From Antilocapra americana (Eukaryota; Chordata; Mammalia; Artiodactyla; Antilocapridae), in contig ML661885.1 of the NCBI GenBank assembly GCA_007570785.1, positions 12,698,490-12,762,489 of the forward strand: 64,000 nucleotides of DNA, in the 5' to 3' direction. The stretch's first letter is position 1. Every line of letters begins with the position of its first letter. A program made the translations under genes and the position numbers. Below, in pieces: positions 22,301-37,300 of the stretch. The notes under the pieces are model-generated. The model was not told where the DNA came from. It searched no databases and saw only the letters and a program-made list of their open reading frames with translations.

Positions 22301-25300
22301 GACAACTGCCTCGATACCTGGCTGGCGTCAGCAGTGTTGGCATGCTATTATTCCCATTGTGCAGATGGTTAGAGAACCTGAGACTGGGAGATGTGTGGTA
22401 AACTGCAGCAAGCCCGTCTGGCAGGTAAGGAGTCGCTTCCAGTCGAATGTGATTCAGGACCTGAGCCGCTCGCCCCTGTGACACGCTGCCTGTATCTGAC
22501 CGTTCCCTGTGGTTGTCAGAATGCCCTACACGGTCCACATTCTTCCACCATCTTGTTTCCTTTTTTTTTTTTTTCAGCTGTGTTGGCTCTTTGTTGTAGT
22601 GCAGGGGCTTCTCTAGGTGTGGCATAAAGGGTTAGCTGCCTTGTGGCATGTGAGATCTTAGGTTCCTGACTCGGGATCAAACCCACGTCCCCCTGCATTG
22701 AAGGTGGATTCTTAACCGCTGGACCCCCAGGGAAGTCCCACCATCTTATTTCCTACTAGATACATCGAATGTGTTTGTCCTTCTTGACTTCTTAGAGCTA
22801 CCCCATCTATCTGGCTCAGGATGGAGTGGGTACAGAAAATCCAGAATTTACCAGGGGCAACAGCTTCAGCCCAGGTAGCCCTAAAATGACAGCAAATCTG
22901 GAGGGTGCACTTGGCTATTCTCTGTTCCTTCTGCTATGAACCTCCCAACAGAGAGGAGGGAAGGCCCCAGCCGCAAAATCATCTCTCAGGTGTGCTTTAG
23001 GCACAGTAACATCCTAGGTTTTCCTTGAGCTAGTCTACCCATGTATGAGCAGGCCTGGGGCCACCCAGAATCCCACCCTCGGATCAAGTTTAACCGTGAG
23101 AACTGGGCCCATCCTCTTGTGCATAATAATTTTAAAAATGTGGAGCCCACTCATGGGAACCATTCACTGTTGAATTATTGCTCTAACTATATCCACACAA
23201 CCATCTCAGACCTTGAAGTACTGGCCCATCTTTAAAAGAGAGAAAGTTTAAATAATTTCCATTTTTAAAGAAAACACACAACTCTGATGAATAGAAATAC
23301 AGCCCATTTGTGTTCTACATTTCCCCAACTTCACCTAATAATCATTAACTCTATAATTCAGGTAATATGATATTATAAGGATGGATTTGATAAGACAACA
23401 CAGAAACACAAATTTAAAAAAATAGAAGACTGAAGATATTAAATGATGGAATGACACCAGTTTTCATAAAAACAATGCTTGAGTCATGCAGCAACCCCAA
23501 GAATCACATCTTTAAATGTCACTTAGACGAAACTCAGGGATAACAATGCTGAATGCTAAATTCTCACCAGCACTAAAGGCAAAGCAAACCAGCCACACAG
23601 GAAATACTTCAACTCCATTTTCCTCTCTTGATTTATTCAGGTTATATCATGCAACCTCAAGTAATTTCTTTCCATTCTGCTGTTCTCAGTATGAATTGAC
23701 AAGTCTTAACTCCCACTTCTGTCTGCTGAATGTGGGGATTATGACAAGACTAGTTTTAATGCTTTAGAGAAACTCTTCCATGACTCGGCACCACACTTCT
23801 CCCAGACCCTCACGACACGTCATACGTCCAGGAAGCAGATCAGACCCTGGAAGGTACTTCTTAGCAGTAAGAAATAAAGATGATTCATGATGAGAAAAGA
23901 AGAAAACGGCAGCGAGCCTGTGATCTTTCTACGGGAAAACAGGATGCCTGCTTCACACCAACTGGGCTGCGTAGCCAGACTGAGAAAAGTCCTCCAAGTT
24001 ATTTCATGAGACTCTGTTAGGTTACTATATTGTTGCTATAAAGTACTCTTAAATGACTTTATGTTACCAACTAAATCAACTATACAGGCTTCCCTGGTGG
24101 CTCAGATGATAAAGAATCTGCCTGTAATGTGGGAGACCTGGGTTTGATCCCTGGGTTGGGAAGATCCCCTGGAGAAGGGAACAGGGGCAGGGGGAGCAGG
24201 GGAAGCAATATAAGCCCACGAAGATTGGCTAACTTCACCTTTAAAGTGACTTCTGCTAACTTATGTGCAACCTGTTTTAGCTCAAGTAGCTTCCTATCAT
24301 TAGCTCACAGATGTAGGTGAAGGATACTGGTTTTGAGATGGAAGGTTCTAGATCGCTGAGACAGCAGTGCTCTGTTCCTGGCCTCTCTGCCCCTTGTGTG
24401 TTCCTCTCTGCCATAGTCAAGTGACCTGGACTTGAGTTTATGCCTTTTGGCTCAATAAATCCAAATTACAGGTAAAATTCATTCTTGGTCGTTTCCATTC
24501 TGGGGCACAAGTTGATGTGGGAGTAATAAGGAAGGGGGGAGACAGGAAACAGAGCTCCTGGTTACGAGGTAAGAGCATGTTCTAAAAAGCTGACTGCAGT
24601 TTACATGCAAGCAGAAGAGAACAGCAAGCTTGGCCTCTGCCAGCCTCGCGGTGCGCCCACCTGGCTGACGAGCTCGGGTATCCCCAGGGCTCTGTCGATC
24701 TCCTCCAGGCCATCGAAGTTCCTCAAGGCCAAGTACAGCTGGTCCAGGAGAGCGCCTTCATCACTTGGAGACTCCGCTGTGGGATGTGGACACAGCAAGT
24801 CATCGGGAGAGCTGCCGAACGGCTGCCTGTAAAGAGACAAACTTCGTCTCATGCCCACGGAAAAGTGAGTTGATTAGAGAACATTTTTTTCCCTCCTTAA
24901 TAACAAAAGTAGTAAAATACAGTACTGGTCAGACACAAACAACAACCCCACATAATAGATATATGCGTTATTTAGTGCCTAACAGAGATAGGGGGCTTCC
25001 CTGGTGGCTTGGTGGTTAAGAATCCACCTGAGTCAACGCAGGAGGAGATCTGGGTTCGATCCCTAGGTGGGGAAGATCTCCTGGTGGAGGAAATGGCCAC
25101 CCAATCCAGTATTGTTGCTTGGAGAATCCCCATGGACTGTAACTCACCAGGCTCCTGGTGAGTTATGTTCATGGGGTTGCAAGAGAGTCAGATACAACTG
25201 AGCAACTAAACAACAACAACAACAGAGATAGGTGAGACACACATTAAGGAATTAGATGTTATGATCGTTGTTTTTATTGCTCCTGCTCTAAAACTGGCAA

Positions 25301-28300
25301 AGCTGAGGCTTGGCAGACTTATCAAACTCTGTGGCGGAGAACAGACAGGCAATACTACAAAGCGGGGATTCCCCATCGGTCAGGGTGACCACTTTGTTCC
25401 CACAAATCCACGATGACTCTTCATATATTATATACTTATATTATATAATATAGCATATATTATATACTCATATTATATAATATAGCATATATTATATACT
25501 CACATATTTACTTTGCCCTGAAGTAGTCCAGGGAGTTTTCTGGATTTTAGCAGGAAAGATTAATTGATTACATAGTTTCACTTCTCATGAGGCTTGAATG
25601 ACCCATCTGAGGGACACAGTGAGCATGAAAGCTCCATTAATTTTTTTGAACTCAGCTGCCATTAGACTGCACTTAGCTGGACTAACAGGATATTTCTCCA
25701 TCATGCATAAGTGGGATTTGTAAACATTTATGCAAATCCTCAAGAAGTGGGGCTGTCAGGCTACCAAGTTAGTCACGAAGAGTCGACCATGAACAGGCAG
25801 ATTATGTCTGTTACATATTTTAGGCGATAAAACTGTAACACTACACTCCAAATTCAATGACATAATAAATTCCTGTGATTTAAACTAACTGACAACCTTG
25901 GGGAGTTACAAAGAGTTTCTGAGTTACTCAAATATTGAAGGGGAAATGATCCTCTAATTTGTCCTCTTAGAGGTACTATATGACGTTCTGTAAGTTTACA
26001 AGTAAGCACCCTCATTCTTAGGGCCTCCCTGGTAGCTCAGCTGGTAAAGACTCTGCCTGTGATGCAGGAGACCCCAGTTGGATTCCTGGGTAGGGAAGAT
26101 CCCCTGGAGAAGGAACAGGCTACCCACTCCAGTATTCATGGCCTTCCCTCGTAGATCAGATGGTAAGGAATCCACCTGCAATATAGGAGACCTGGGTTCG
26201 ATCCCTGGGTTGGGAAGATCCCCTGGAGGAGGGAATGGCTACAGACTCCAGTATTCTTGCCTGGAGAATCCCATGGACAGGGGAGCCTGGCGGGCTACGT
26301 ATGGTCCATTGGGTCGCAGAGTGGGACACGACTGAACGACTAAGCACAGCACCCTCGTTCTCAAGTGATGATAGATTCACATAGGGATGACAGGCCATGT
26401 TTTCTAAAGCTAGCTCTGTGCCACTTTGGCCTAGAATCCTGAAGTGCTGAGGATTTACGCCAACAGTCAGTTTCAAATAGTTCTAATCCAGTGCACTTAG
26501 GAGTAATCTACTCTCTTCATTAGCCCCAGTCACTTATGAAGAAAATCACCCAGTAAGTGTGCCCTTCATGACACTGTGTGCCTGTAGTCCTTGGCTCTCC
26601 CAGCTCACATCCCATGACCTGAGAGGTATCACAAGAGGCCTTGCAGCCAGGGCCTCGGTTCTCAGGGAGACGTCAAGCACCCAAATAGATGCAACCCCCC
26701 ACCCCGCCCCCATGGCCCTTTCTGCTTCCACATGCTCCCAGAACCAACTTTTCTAAACACAACTGTGATCAGATTACTCTACACTTAGGGAGTGGGAGGG
26801 AGGAGCAGATGCAGAACAGCGGCAACTAGGAGGAAAAAACCACAGCACTGCATGTCACGGAAGCAAAGAGCACAGGAAATTCCCCACCGAGGGATGACCC
26901 ACGTTCAGATGTGGTGCATTTCACAAAAAAAGAGCTGAAGTCAGCTGAGAGTGGGTGCTATCTACCATCTTCTCTTAGGCTCGAGACTGCATTCCCCAAA
27001 GATGCTAGTTAATATTTTCTTTCCTGAGCTTTACTTCAGAATTTTCAACTTCTGTTTCTTCACAAGCTTTAAATCCCCACACAGCCAGAGCCCCGACCCC
27101 AGATCTCTACTATGAAGTCAAGTCCCTCTTAAGTGGAGAGAGGCTGCAGGAGCTCTGGGGGAAGGCAGGTGCCCTGTATGCACCTGCCGGTCTCAGCTGC
27201 AAGAGGAGACCCCGTCCGGTACTGTGGAAGACAACTCCACTCCAGCGAGGGCACATCCCAGTGCTTACAGAGGGAAAAAAAGCTACTGCAAATGTTCACT
27301 GGAATCTAAGTGATTTCCTACATAATAAAATAACCCATTTTTTGGTTACATGATTTCCTTTTCGTTTTCTAATTAAAAAAGTTAAGCTAATGCATGACCT
27401 AGATTCATACTTTGGTCAAAGCCCTCTTCAACTTGAGCTGGGGCCATGGGGATACTGTCCTGCTTACAGTCTCTCTCTGATTCTCCTGATATGGTGTTGC
27501 CAGGTTCCTCTTCCCATTACTGAGCTGACTCACAAAACCCCAGGCCCTGGGACAGGGCACTGGTGGTGGTGGACACACACACTTCAGGAGAGCCTAACCT
27601 GTCCTAGAGTAGAGCCTGTGGCTTCCCCGTGGGGCCCAGCTGCCCTGGGCAACCGGCCTTTTGCTAAAAGATGCTGTATACCCACTGAAATGCCAAGACT
27701 TCCCATTCTACGTTTCCTACCCTCTTCTCCAGCCGCTCCTGGCCATGCCCACTCTGCTCCTGACTCCAGGACCACTCACTGTGCTGTGCTGATTCGATGC
27801 TGCATTTACTGATGAACCTCAGCTGCGCCTGTGAGCATCTTTAGTCTCTCCGTTAGGTCGGTATCTGAACTGTGTAAGTTCAGCAAGTTCTCAGTTGGTA
27901 AAAATAAAAAGGTTCTTGATCTAGCCAGGTTTTCATACCTTATGTTCAGAAAAATACATTTTTATTTTCATAAAAATATACTGCATTGTGGCTTGGTATC
28001 ATAAATTTGGGCATACCATGAGTTACAACACTTCTTTGAGAAACATCATAATACATGTGACTTATAGAAAAAATAGTGATCTGGACTTTCAATTCCACCT
28101 TTACAAATGACCACAAATATGATGGAGAAAATTTTTTCTTACATTTTGGGCAATTATAAATATAGTTACAATCTAGATGGTGGCTGACAAATACAGTATT
28201 AAGACAAGGATGAAATTCAGAGGAATAAATGGAAAAACACACAGAAGCCCCAGGTTGGCACAGTAGGAAGGAATGAACTAGCAGAAGATAGGTCCATCAT

Positions 28301-31300
28301 CAATAAAAATCTTTCTTTTTCAAAAAAAATTTAAAAAAATTTATATTCTATTCGAGTATAGCCTATTAATGTTGTGATTTCAGGTGGACAGCAAAGAGAC
28401 TCAGCCATACATATACATGTATTCCTCTCCCTCAAACCCCCATCCCATCTAGGATGCCACATAACAATGAGCAGAGTTCCCTGTGTAGGTGCTTGTTGGT
28501 TATCCATTTTAAATATATACATGTCCATCCCAAACTCCCTAACTATCCCTCCCCCGCAGCAACCATAAGTTTGTTCTCTAAGTCTGTGAGTCTCTTTCTG
28601 TTTTGTAAATAAATTCATTTGTATCATGTCTTTTTAGATTCCACATATAAGGGATGTCATATGATAAAAAAAACCTTTATTTCTTTAAATCTATACTTTT
28701 ATTTATTTATAGACTATTAGGACATTGAAGATGGTGATTGATAGGGGAATGAGACCAACGCTGAGCTACTGTTTGAGAAATGGGAACACTACCGTTACTT
28801 TTTACTTGTATTTTCAAAATTTTGCAAAGAAGTAGCAGCTGCTACATGGTGAGGAATTAACAGTCGACCAAGACAGCTTTGCTCTTAGACACTTACAAAC
28901 AAAAGGACGCCAGATTAACTCGGAAACTCTGAGTTGATTTCTTTCACACTTAATGTGAAAGAACGTCTTTCATGAAAGGCAGCTACTGTTCACTTTTATA
29001 TAAATCCCACAGAAATCATCAAAAAAAAACCATCTACACATTTGGGACTGTTTTAAACATCACTTTTACCTAGCAGATGAATAAAAGGAAAAAAAAAACC
29101 CACAATGAAATGACAGCCAATGGACATATAAATAAATGAGGATGTGAATATGTTAGAAATTTAAGGGCTGAACAAACTACTCTCTTTTTGAAGTGTGTAT
29201 ATATAAACTAATGCTGGGTTCATGAAACATTAAGAAATCTATTCCTAAATAGGTAGGCAGTAAAAACATAAAATATTAACGGGGATATTAATACTTACAA
29301 AGGGTATTTAAAAAAAAAAAACCCACTGCTTTTCTTTTATTTCAAAAGAGAGACGTGGTTAGAACCCTTGTCCATCATCTCCAGATTTCTACGACAATAA
29401 GACTACTGTAAATTTGGTCATACATTTCTTCTAACTGAATTATTTAAAATAAAAGGAGAGGAGTTAAGTGGCTAGAAAAGCTGAAATAACTTTAAAAGTG
29501 GTAAAAATGTTCTGTTCTGTCCACAGAGTTCTTATACAAAGAAAACTGACAGTAACATGAGAACAGGCTCACAGCAGAGTCACAGAAATGCCCCCAGCAA
29601 ACTGAGCAGCTGACTCTAAGTGGCTTCAGCGTGTACTCTGGATTCTCCCATTTTGCTTTTTAGTTGCTGCTGGTGTTTGGCCTCTCTGTGTGGCTTGTGG
29701 GATCTTAGTTCCCTAACCAGGGAGGGAACCCATGCACCCCTGCAACAGAAATGTAGAGTCCTCCTAACCACTTGACTGTCAGGGAGGTCCCCATTTTTGT
29801 TTTAACAGAACCCTCCTCGACTTGGGCAACAGTGAAAATCCTAACTTTGGGCCTAGTTTTCCCCTAGAAACTAATCTTAGATATTTCATCCAAAACCAGC
29901 TCTCAGGGGTTGGCTTTACTTTTTCTACTATGTGCCAGTTTCCAAGGACATGGTTATGTTTTTAACAAACCGAATAAACATACTTAGAAAATGCACATAC
30001 TCACTGATACCATGAAATCAGACTTAAAGAGCTGGAAGGACCCTGAGAAAGTACCACCTCTAAGGATGACTGCAGTGGCTATTTATATGATGCTCTATTC
30101 CCAAGCAAACCCAGTGATGCAGGCCACACACTGCCCGTGGTACCCAGTCCAGTAAGAGCCACTTTGACTGACTATGGTTCTTCTGATGTTCTCCCCTGCG
30201 AAGTATAGTGGAGGAGCAACGGTGCCAGCATCACTAGGGGTTTGTCAGAGACGTAGAATCCTGGACTCCACTCAGAAGTGCTTTCCAATGAGACCCCGGA
30301 AGTGGTGCGCAGGCACTGGAGGTCTGAATACACTAGTTTCTCCCACTAAGTGAATGGAATACAGCTGGCAAGCACCTTCTGTTCTTTATCTCTCTAAACA
30401 GCTATTAAGCGGTTGCCCTGGTCTTTTCTTTCAGCGAAATAACTAGTTCCCAGTTTTTCTCACGCAGCCTATTGCTAAGCTCATATTCATCTTATGCTAT
30501 TTTTATTTTTTTAAAACTTCACTGAGTGCCCCAAATCCTGCATCATTCTCATAAGATACAGAAAGGAAAACAGGCTCCATAACACAATTTTGAGCTACGC
30601 AAAAGCATTTCATCCCATGGTAGGAGTCACTTTAAAACCTGTTTGCTTATTTGTTTTTTAAAAAACAAGAAGCTCTGGAAATATTCTATCCTTATGCTTC
30701 AGCAATATGTGAACCGTGAACTTCCAGATGTTCAAGCTGGTTTTAGAAAAGGCAGAGGAACCAGAGATCAAATTGCCAACATCCACTGGATCATTGAAAA
30801 AGCAAGAGAGTTCCAGAAAAACATCTATTTCTGCTTTATTGACTATGCCAAAGCCTTTGACTGTGTGGATCACAATAAACTGTGGAAAATTCTGAAAGAC
30901 ATGGGCATACTGGACCATCTGACGTGTCTCTTGAGAAACCTGTATGCAGGTCAGGAAGCAACAGTTGGACATGGAACAACAGACTGGTTCCAGATAGGAA
31001 AAGGAATACGTCAGGGCCGTATACTGTCACCCTGCTTATTTAACTTGTATGCAGAGTACATCATGAGAAATGCTGGGCTGAATGAAGCACAAACTGGAAT
31101 CAAGATTGCAGGGAGAATTATCAGTCACCTCAGATATGCAGATGACACCACCCTGATGGCAGAAAGTGAAGAACTAAAGAGCCTCTTGATCAAAGTGAAA
31201 GAGCAGAGAGTGAAAAAGTTGGCTTAAAGTTCAACATTCAGAAAACTAAGATCATGGCATCCAGTCTCATCACTTCACGGCAAATAGATAGGAAAACAGT

Positions 31301-34300
31301 GGCAACAGTGACAGACTTTATTTTTTTGGGTTCCAAAAATCACTGCAGATGGTGATTGCAGCCATGAAATTAAAAAACGCTTACTCCTTGAAAGGAAAGC
31401 TATGACCAACCTAGACAGCATACTAAAAAGCAGAGACATTACTTTGCCAACAAACGGCCGGCTAGTCAAGGCTATGATTTTTCCAGTAGTCATGTATGGA
31501 TGGAAGAGTTGGACTATAAAGGAAGCTGAGTGCAGAAGAATTGATGCTTTTGAACTGTGGTGTTGGAGCAGATTCTTGAGAGTCCCTTGGACTGCAAGGA
31601 TATCCAACCAGTCCATCCTAAAGGAGATCAGTCCTGGGTGTTCACTGGAAGGACTGATGTTGAAGCTGAAACTCCAATACTTTGGCCACCTCTTGCGAAG
31701 AGCTGACTCATTTGAAAAGACCCTGGTGTTGGGAAACATTGAAGGCAGGAGGAGAAGGGACGACAGAGGATGAGATGGTTAGATGGCATCACCGACTCAA
31801 TGGACATGCGTTTGGGTAAACTCTGGGAGTTGGTGATAGACAGGGAGGCCTGGTGTGCTGCAGTTCATGGGGTCGCAAAGAGTTGGACACCACTGAGCAA
31901 CTGAACTGACTGACGGACTAAGAAATTCCAGAAACTCTGCTTTTTATCATTAGTGAATTTGACAGAAGTACTTTATAATTTTAGATGTGAATAACCCCCA
32001 AAGGACAAGATAGTTCAGTCTGCAGCGAGGTCCTCGCTAGCTTCCAACCTGAACTCTTTACATGCTATCCTCAAGACCGAATTCCTCTAGTTTGTTTCCT
32101 AACGTTTACTTCCCAGAACACATTGCCTGCATCCTTTCTGTGCCCACGCTGACTCCGGCTTAGTACACGAATTATCTCCCTGCCTTGGGGCTCTGTGCCC
32201 ACCCAACTGGCTGAGCAGCACCATCAAACAGGCCTCAGGGTCACATGCAAGACACCCGCTTCCAGTGCTTTGCTAACCCTGAGGTTAGCATATAACACAG
32301 CTGTGATGTCGTCTGTCCAGGGAATAATGGAACAACCACCTTCGAGCTAAAACTTGAGCAATGCCTAAGCCCCTGGGGACAGGTGGATTTTATCCTGAAG
32401 AGTCAGCGCGCTGGGCCACAGCCACATGAAAGAGCTGATTGTGTGTGTGTGTGTGTGGGGGGGGCTGGGCTGCTCTGAGCAGACTGGTGAGCGGAGACCC
32501 TTACCCCTGCAGAGACCAACACAAATTCTCTCCTAAGAAAAAGTATCCTCAGTTTTAACCCCAGATGTTTCATTGACCAAGATTAGAACTCCCAGTGAAA
32601 GACTGCCACAATACTCAGGGAAATGGGCCACCAGAAGCAAGAGTCAGAAGCAAGAGTTCCTTTCCAACTGCAAGGAATCCAGATACTGGAACTCCCAAAT
32701 CAAGAAATGTAGAAACAAAGGATGCATGTCATGTTTAAAGACAGAAAGGTGGAATCAAAAATAAGCAAACCACAAGAGACCATGAAAAATAATAAGGCAA
32801 ATAGAACTTTTAGGAATGAAGAATGTAATTGGATTGAACATAACTAAAGAGATAATTAATGAAATATACATATGAATAAATTATCCTCAGTATAGTAGAG
32901 AGAGACAAGGAGATGGAAAATGGAAGATGGATAAAGAAATAAGGAGGGTATGAATTCTAAAAAAATCTAATGTAGAAAGTTAATGTGTCTTGCCAGAATC
33001 CCAGAGAGAAAGAATAAAGAAAATGAGTAGTGGCAGTATAGAGATAATGGCTAAAATTTCTAGAACTGATGAAACATATGAGTTGACAGATTTAAAAAAC
33101 AAGCACAAGATATACCAAATACCAAGCATTATAAATAAATCAATTCAACATCTAGACACACTACAGTAAAACTACACTCTAGTAGTTACAGAAATATTTC
33201 AAAACAATTAGAAAAGATTGCCTACACAGAAAGAGAAATGATTAGACTGATAATCAGAATCAAAAGAACTCAAACTTGATCATGTATACCACTTTCTTTT
33301 TAAAAAAACTTCAAAAGCTTAAAGAAAAAAGGCTGAATTCTTCAGAGTTTGGAATTTAAGACCCTCTATAAATCTGTTCTACTATTAATCTATTCTTCCA
33401 GTCAAATCTTCTGATACTTTTTTTTTAATGTGGTGAAGTACATGAACATATACTAGCCTAGCATAAAACTCGACCGTTCTGTTATCCTAAACAGTGTGTT
33501 GCTTCTGTAACCTCTAGGCCTCTGATTATACTGCTTTTGCCAGATGAACTAGCTTCCTGCCATCTCTGCCTACTGAAATGATATCTTTCTTTTACATTTT
33601 TTAAAATCTCTTGGTCACACTGCGTGGCATGTGGGATCTTAGTTCCCTGACCAGGGATTGAACTTGTGCCCTCTGCATTGGAAGTATGGAGTCTTAACCA
33701 CTGGACCCCCAAGCAAGTCCCAATGATACCACTTCTCAAGAACTCTGAAGCTTTCCCCAATCACTCCAATAGAATGATCACCCCATTTATAGTACACGCT
33801 AGCTCATATTAGTCTACATATTTTATTTTCCAACTAAACTGCAGCATCTTTAAAGGCATATAGTCAACCTGATTTTTGGATTTCCCTCCCTCCCTTACCT
33901 CCTGCACTCCCAGACCAGTAAGTGGTATAGTTTGAATACAAGAAAACTGGTCAGGCACCAAGTGTTTAAAAGGATAAGATTAACTTCTGGCCTAGGGCCG
34001 AGATAACTCCTGGAACTCTGCTCTCTGGGACCTCCTGAGTGCTCACCTGTTCTGGCTGGCAAACGGTGCCTGGTCTATTGGCAGAATGCTCTCAGGCCAG
34101 GGGGCGGTCTGATTTGGAGGTGCTTGTTGTTGGCTATACTGAGGTCCCCCCATGTTCATCTCCAGTTCAGATGGCCCTGAAAAGGGAGAAGAAAACAACC
34201 CCTGAATCTTACAACTTGTAATTAGCAAAGTGTCTATTTTGGCTATGGAATAGAGAGAAATACCTGGCTGACAGAAAAGACAGAAATAATAATAATTAGG

Positions 34301-37300
34301 TGGAAATAATAAGACAGAATTTTTGTTCTGAAATAGAACAAAAGGGCAATAAATATCAAGGCTAATCACCCACTTTGAGACTCTAGATGAGCAGTTCCAA
34401 ACTCCCTGTACTTAGGAATTTTTACACTAAGTCACTTCAGTCATGTCTGACTCTGTGCAACCCCATGGACTATAGCCTGCAGGGCTCCTCTGTCCATGGG
34501 ATTCTCCAGGCAAGAATACTGGAGTGGGTTGCCATGGCCTTCTCCAAGGAGTCTTTATACTTTTGTTAATTTATAGGCTTTTGTGTATGTGGGGTGTACC
34601 TTACTGCTATTTACTGTATTGAAAATTAAAACTGGAAAATAGAATTAATTCATTCAAATGTCATAATAAATCTACTATGTTATAAATAAGACTCTTCTTC
34701 CAATAGTATTGAGATATAATTGACACACAGCACTATGTGAGTTTAAGGTGTACAGCACCATGATTTGACTTACATACATCATGAAATAATTATCACATTA
34801 AATTTAGTGAACATCCATAATCTCAAATAGATACAAATGAAAAAAAAGAAAAAAATTCTTTTCCTTGTGATGAGAACTCTCAAGAGGATTTACTGTAACA
34901 ACTTTCATATATAACTTACAGCAGTGTTAGTTATATTGATCATGTTGTATATTACATCCCTAGAACTTATCTTATAATGGAAGTTTGTGCCTTTAGACCA
35001 CCTCCAACCAGCTTGCCTTTCCCTGCCCTCCGCTCCCCTCTAGTAACCACAAATCTGACCTATTTTCCTATGAGTTGTTTATTTGTTTGCAACACAAATA
35101 AGATTTTTTTTAAGCCAACTCTATTGTGTGTCCATGAGAGAATAATAATATCTTTATATTAGTATGAGAATAGTTTCGGCCTTGCAGATCCCCTAAAAGG
35201 GCATCAAGGTCCTGGACGTAATTTTGCCAAGTGCTGGTATGAGTAAGACAGGAGCAAGAAAGGGGGCTCAGACAACTCAGACATGCTCTTTTTTAGGAAT
35301 TCTTTGTAGAAGTCTAAAGCTAATGCATGATATGAGCTCTTTAATGATTTTATTATCACTGTCTGTGGACCTGTCTTTCAATAGATACTTACAAAAGATA
35401 CTTTTCTGTTGAGTTCACAGCTTTTATGAGTTTATTAAAAATCAGGGCAATTCAGCTACACAATGAAGCTCATAGAGCCATTTTTCAAGCTCAAAAGCTA
35501 TGTGTCATTCACGAAGAAAGACTGAGGATAAATGAAATTTCTGGACAGAAAGGATTTACTATGATGATTTTTAAATGAATGAATTAAGTATTTTAGAAAT
35601 TTCCCCAGTATATTTCTGCATGGAAATCTGGCCATTTTTAGTATTTTTCATGCAAGTCTCAAATTATGTGAATTTACACTTGGGAATCATGCATTATTAA
35701 TTGGAAGTACACTCTCCATAGAAAGGCAACATGAATGTCATCTCAGAAACAACAAGCCAAAATGTACTGAGCAATTAAACAACTAGAAAAGAAAACCAAT
35801 GCCAGGGCGGGATGACCATTATGCATTATCATGTCAAAACCATCCTGGCACCTTTCTGGTAATGACTTAGTGCTTACTCATCCTGCACTGGGCTTCCCCA
35901 GTTGCTCAGTGGTAAAGAATCCACCTGCCAATAATGCAAGAGATGCAGGTTCCATCCCTGGGTCGGGAAGATCCCTTGGAGGAGGAAATGGCAACCCAGT
36001 ATGCTTGCCTGGGAAATCCCATGGATGAGGAGTCTGCCTGGCTACAGTCCATGGGGTGGCAAAGAGTTGGACACAACTTAGTGATTAATAACAACATTCT
36101 GCACTATCTAAGTTATGAAAAAGTACATAAACATCATCTTATCTGAATTAAGGTAATAGACAAGTGGAAGGTTAGTATGTCAATGATTAAGAAACAAGAA
36201 TGAGCTACATTAAATTAAAAAAAATCATTTATTGAGATATAACTGACATACTATATACTTGGCTCACTTAAAGTGTATGATTCAGTATTTATCAGTGTAG
36301 TTGCAGAGCTGTACAACCATCACAATAATCAATTTTAGGACGTTTTTATCCCCCTACCCCCAAAGAACCTCATGATGTAATTAGGAGTCACTCCCCATTC
36401 TTCCCACAAAGCCCCAGCCCTAGGAACCCACTATAATCTTCATCTACAGATTTGCCTGTTTGGGACATTTTATATAAATGGTATCAAACAATGTGTCTGA
36501 TCATTAATTTTAATAACATGTGAACTGTATCCAAACAGAATTCTAGTGATCCTCATATTTTCTGAGTTGCTCTGTAAGACCCTGCTCTTTCAGTGAAGGC
36601 CTGGGAGAGTCTTTTTTAACAGTCTAGGGTGAAACGTGCTGTGTTTAGTCATGTCCGACTCTTTGTGACCCCATGGACTATAGCCCGCCAGGCTCCTCTG
36701 TCTGTGGGATTTTCCAGGCAAGAATACTGGAGTGGATTGCCATTTCCTTCTCAAGGGGATCTTCCTGACCTAGGGATTGAACCCACTTCTCTTACATCTC
36801 CTGCATTGGCAGTGGATTCTTTACCACTGTGCCCCACCTAGTCTAGGGTAGTGCCCAGAAATCTGCATTTTAAAGTCCTGATGACCATGCAGAGTTAGAG
36901 ACACTGCTGTACCACTGAAATGTTTCTTTACAATATCACCTATATGACATTTCTAGTGTTACAGTATAATCCACTCCCTGCAAAAGTTGAAGCTGGATAG
37001 TTTCAAACAAAAACGAAACATCATAAAGGTAGTGAATTCTCTTATTTAAACTGGAAAACCTGCAATTCTATGACCCCGTGCAGAGATCTTCAGCAAAATC
37101 CCACTTACGACAGCTTGACATGGAGGAAGGGGGGCAGGATTCCCTAAACTGCAAATGACAAGCCTGACAGAACTCAAGTAGCTGTTTCTCTCTCCTTCTA
37201 AGAATGCATAAAACTGAAAAGCAAAGAGTACAGGAACCACCTTACCCATATTCATGACCTGAGGCTGCAGCATCTGTCTTTGGCCAGGCTGGCTGTTGGG

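Noticed and set aside
22269..22627. 118-codon and 78-codon frames
   Set aside because: Intronic, overlapping a CHR SINE with T-tail. No protein signal.
26546..27812. Open frames suggesting a gene in the 9.2-kb intron
   Set aside because: They are short, unmatched to any family I know and lack splice or codon support.
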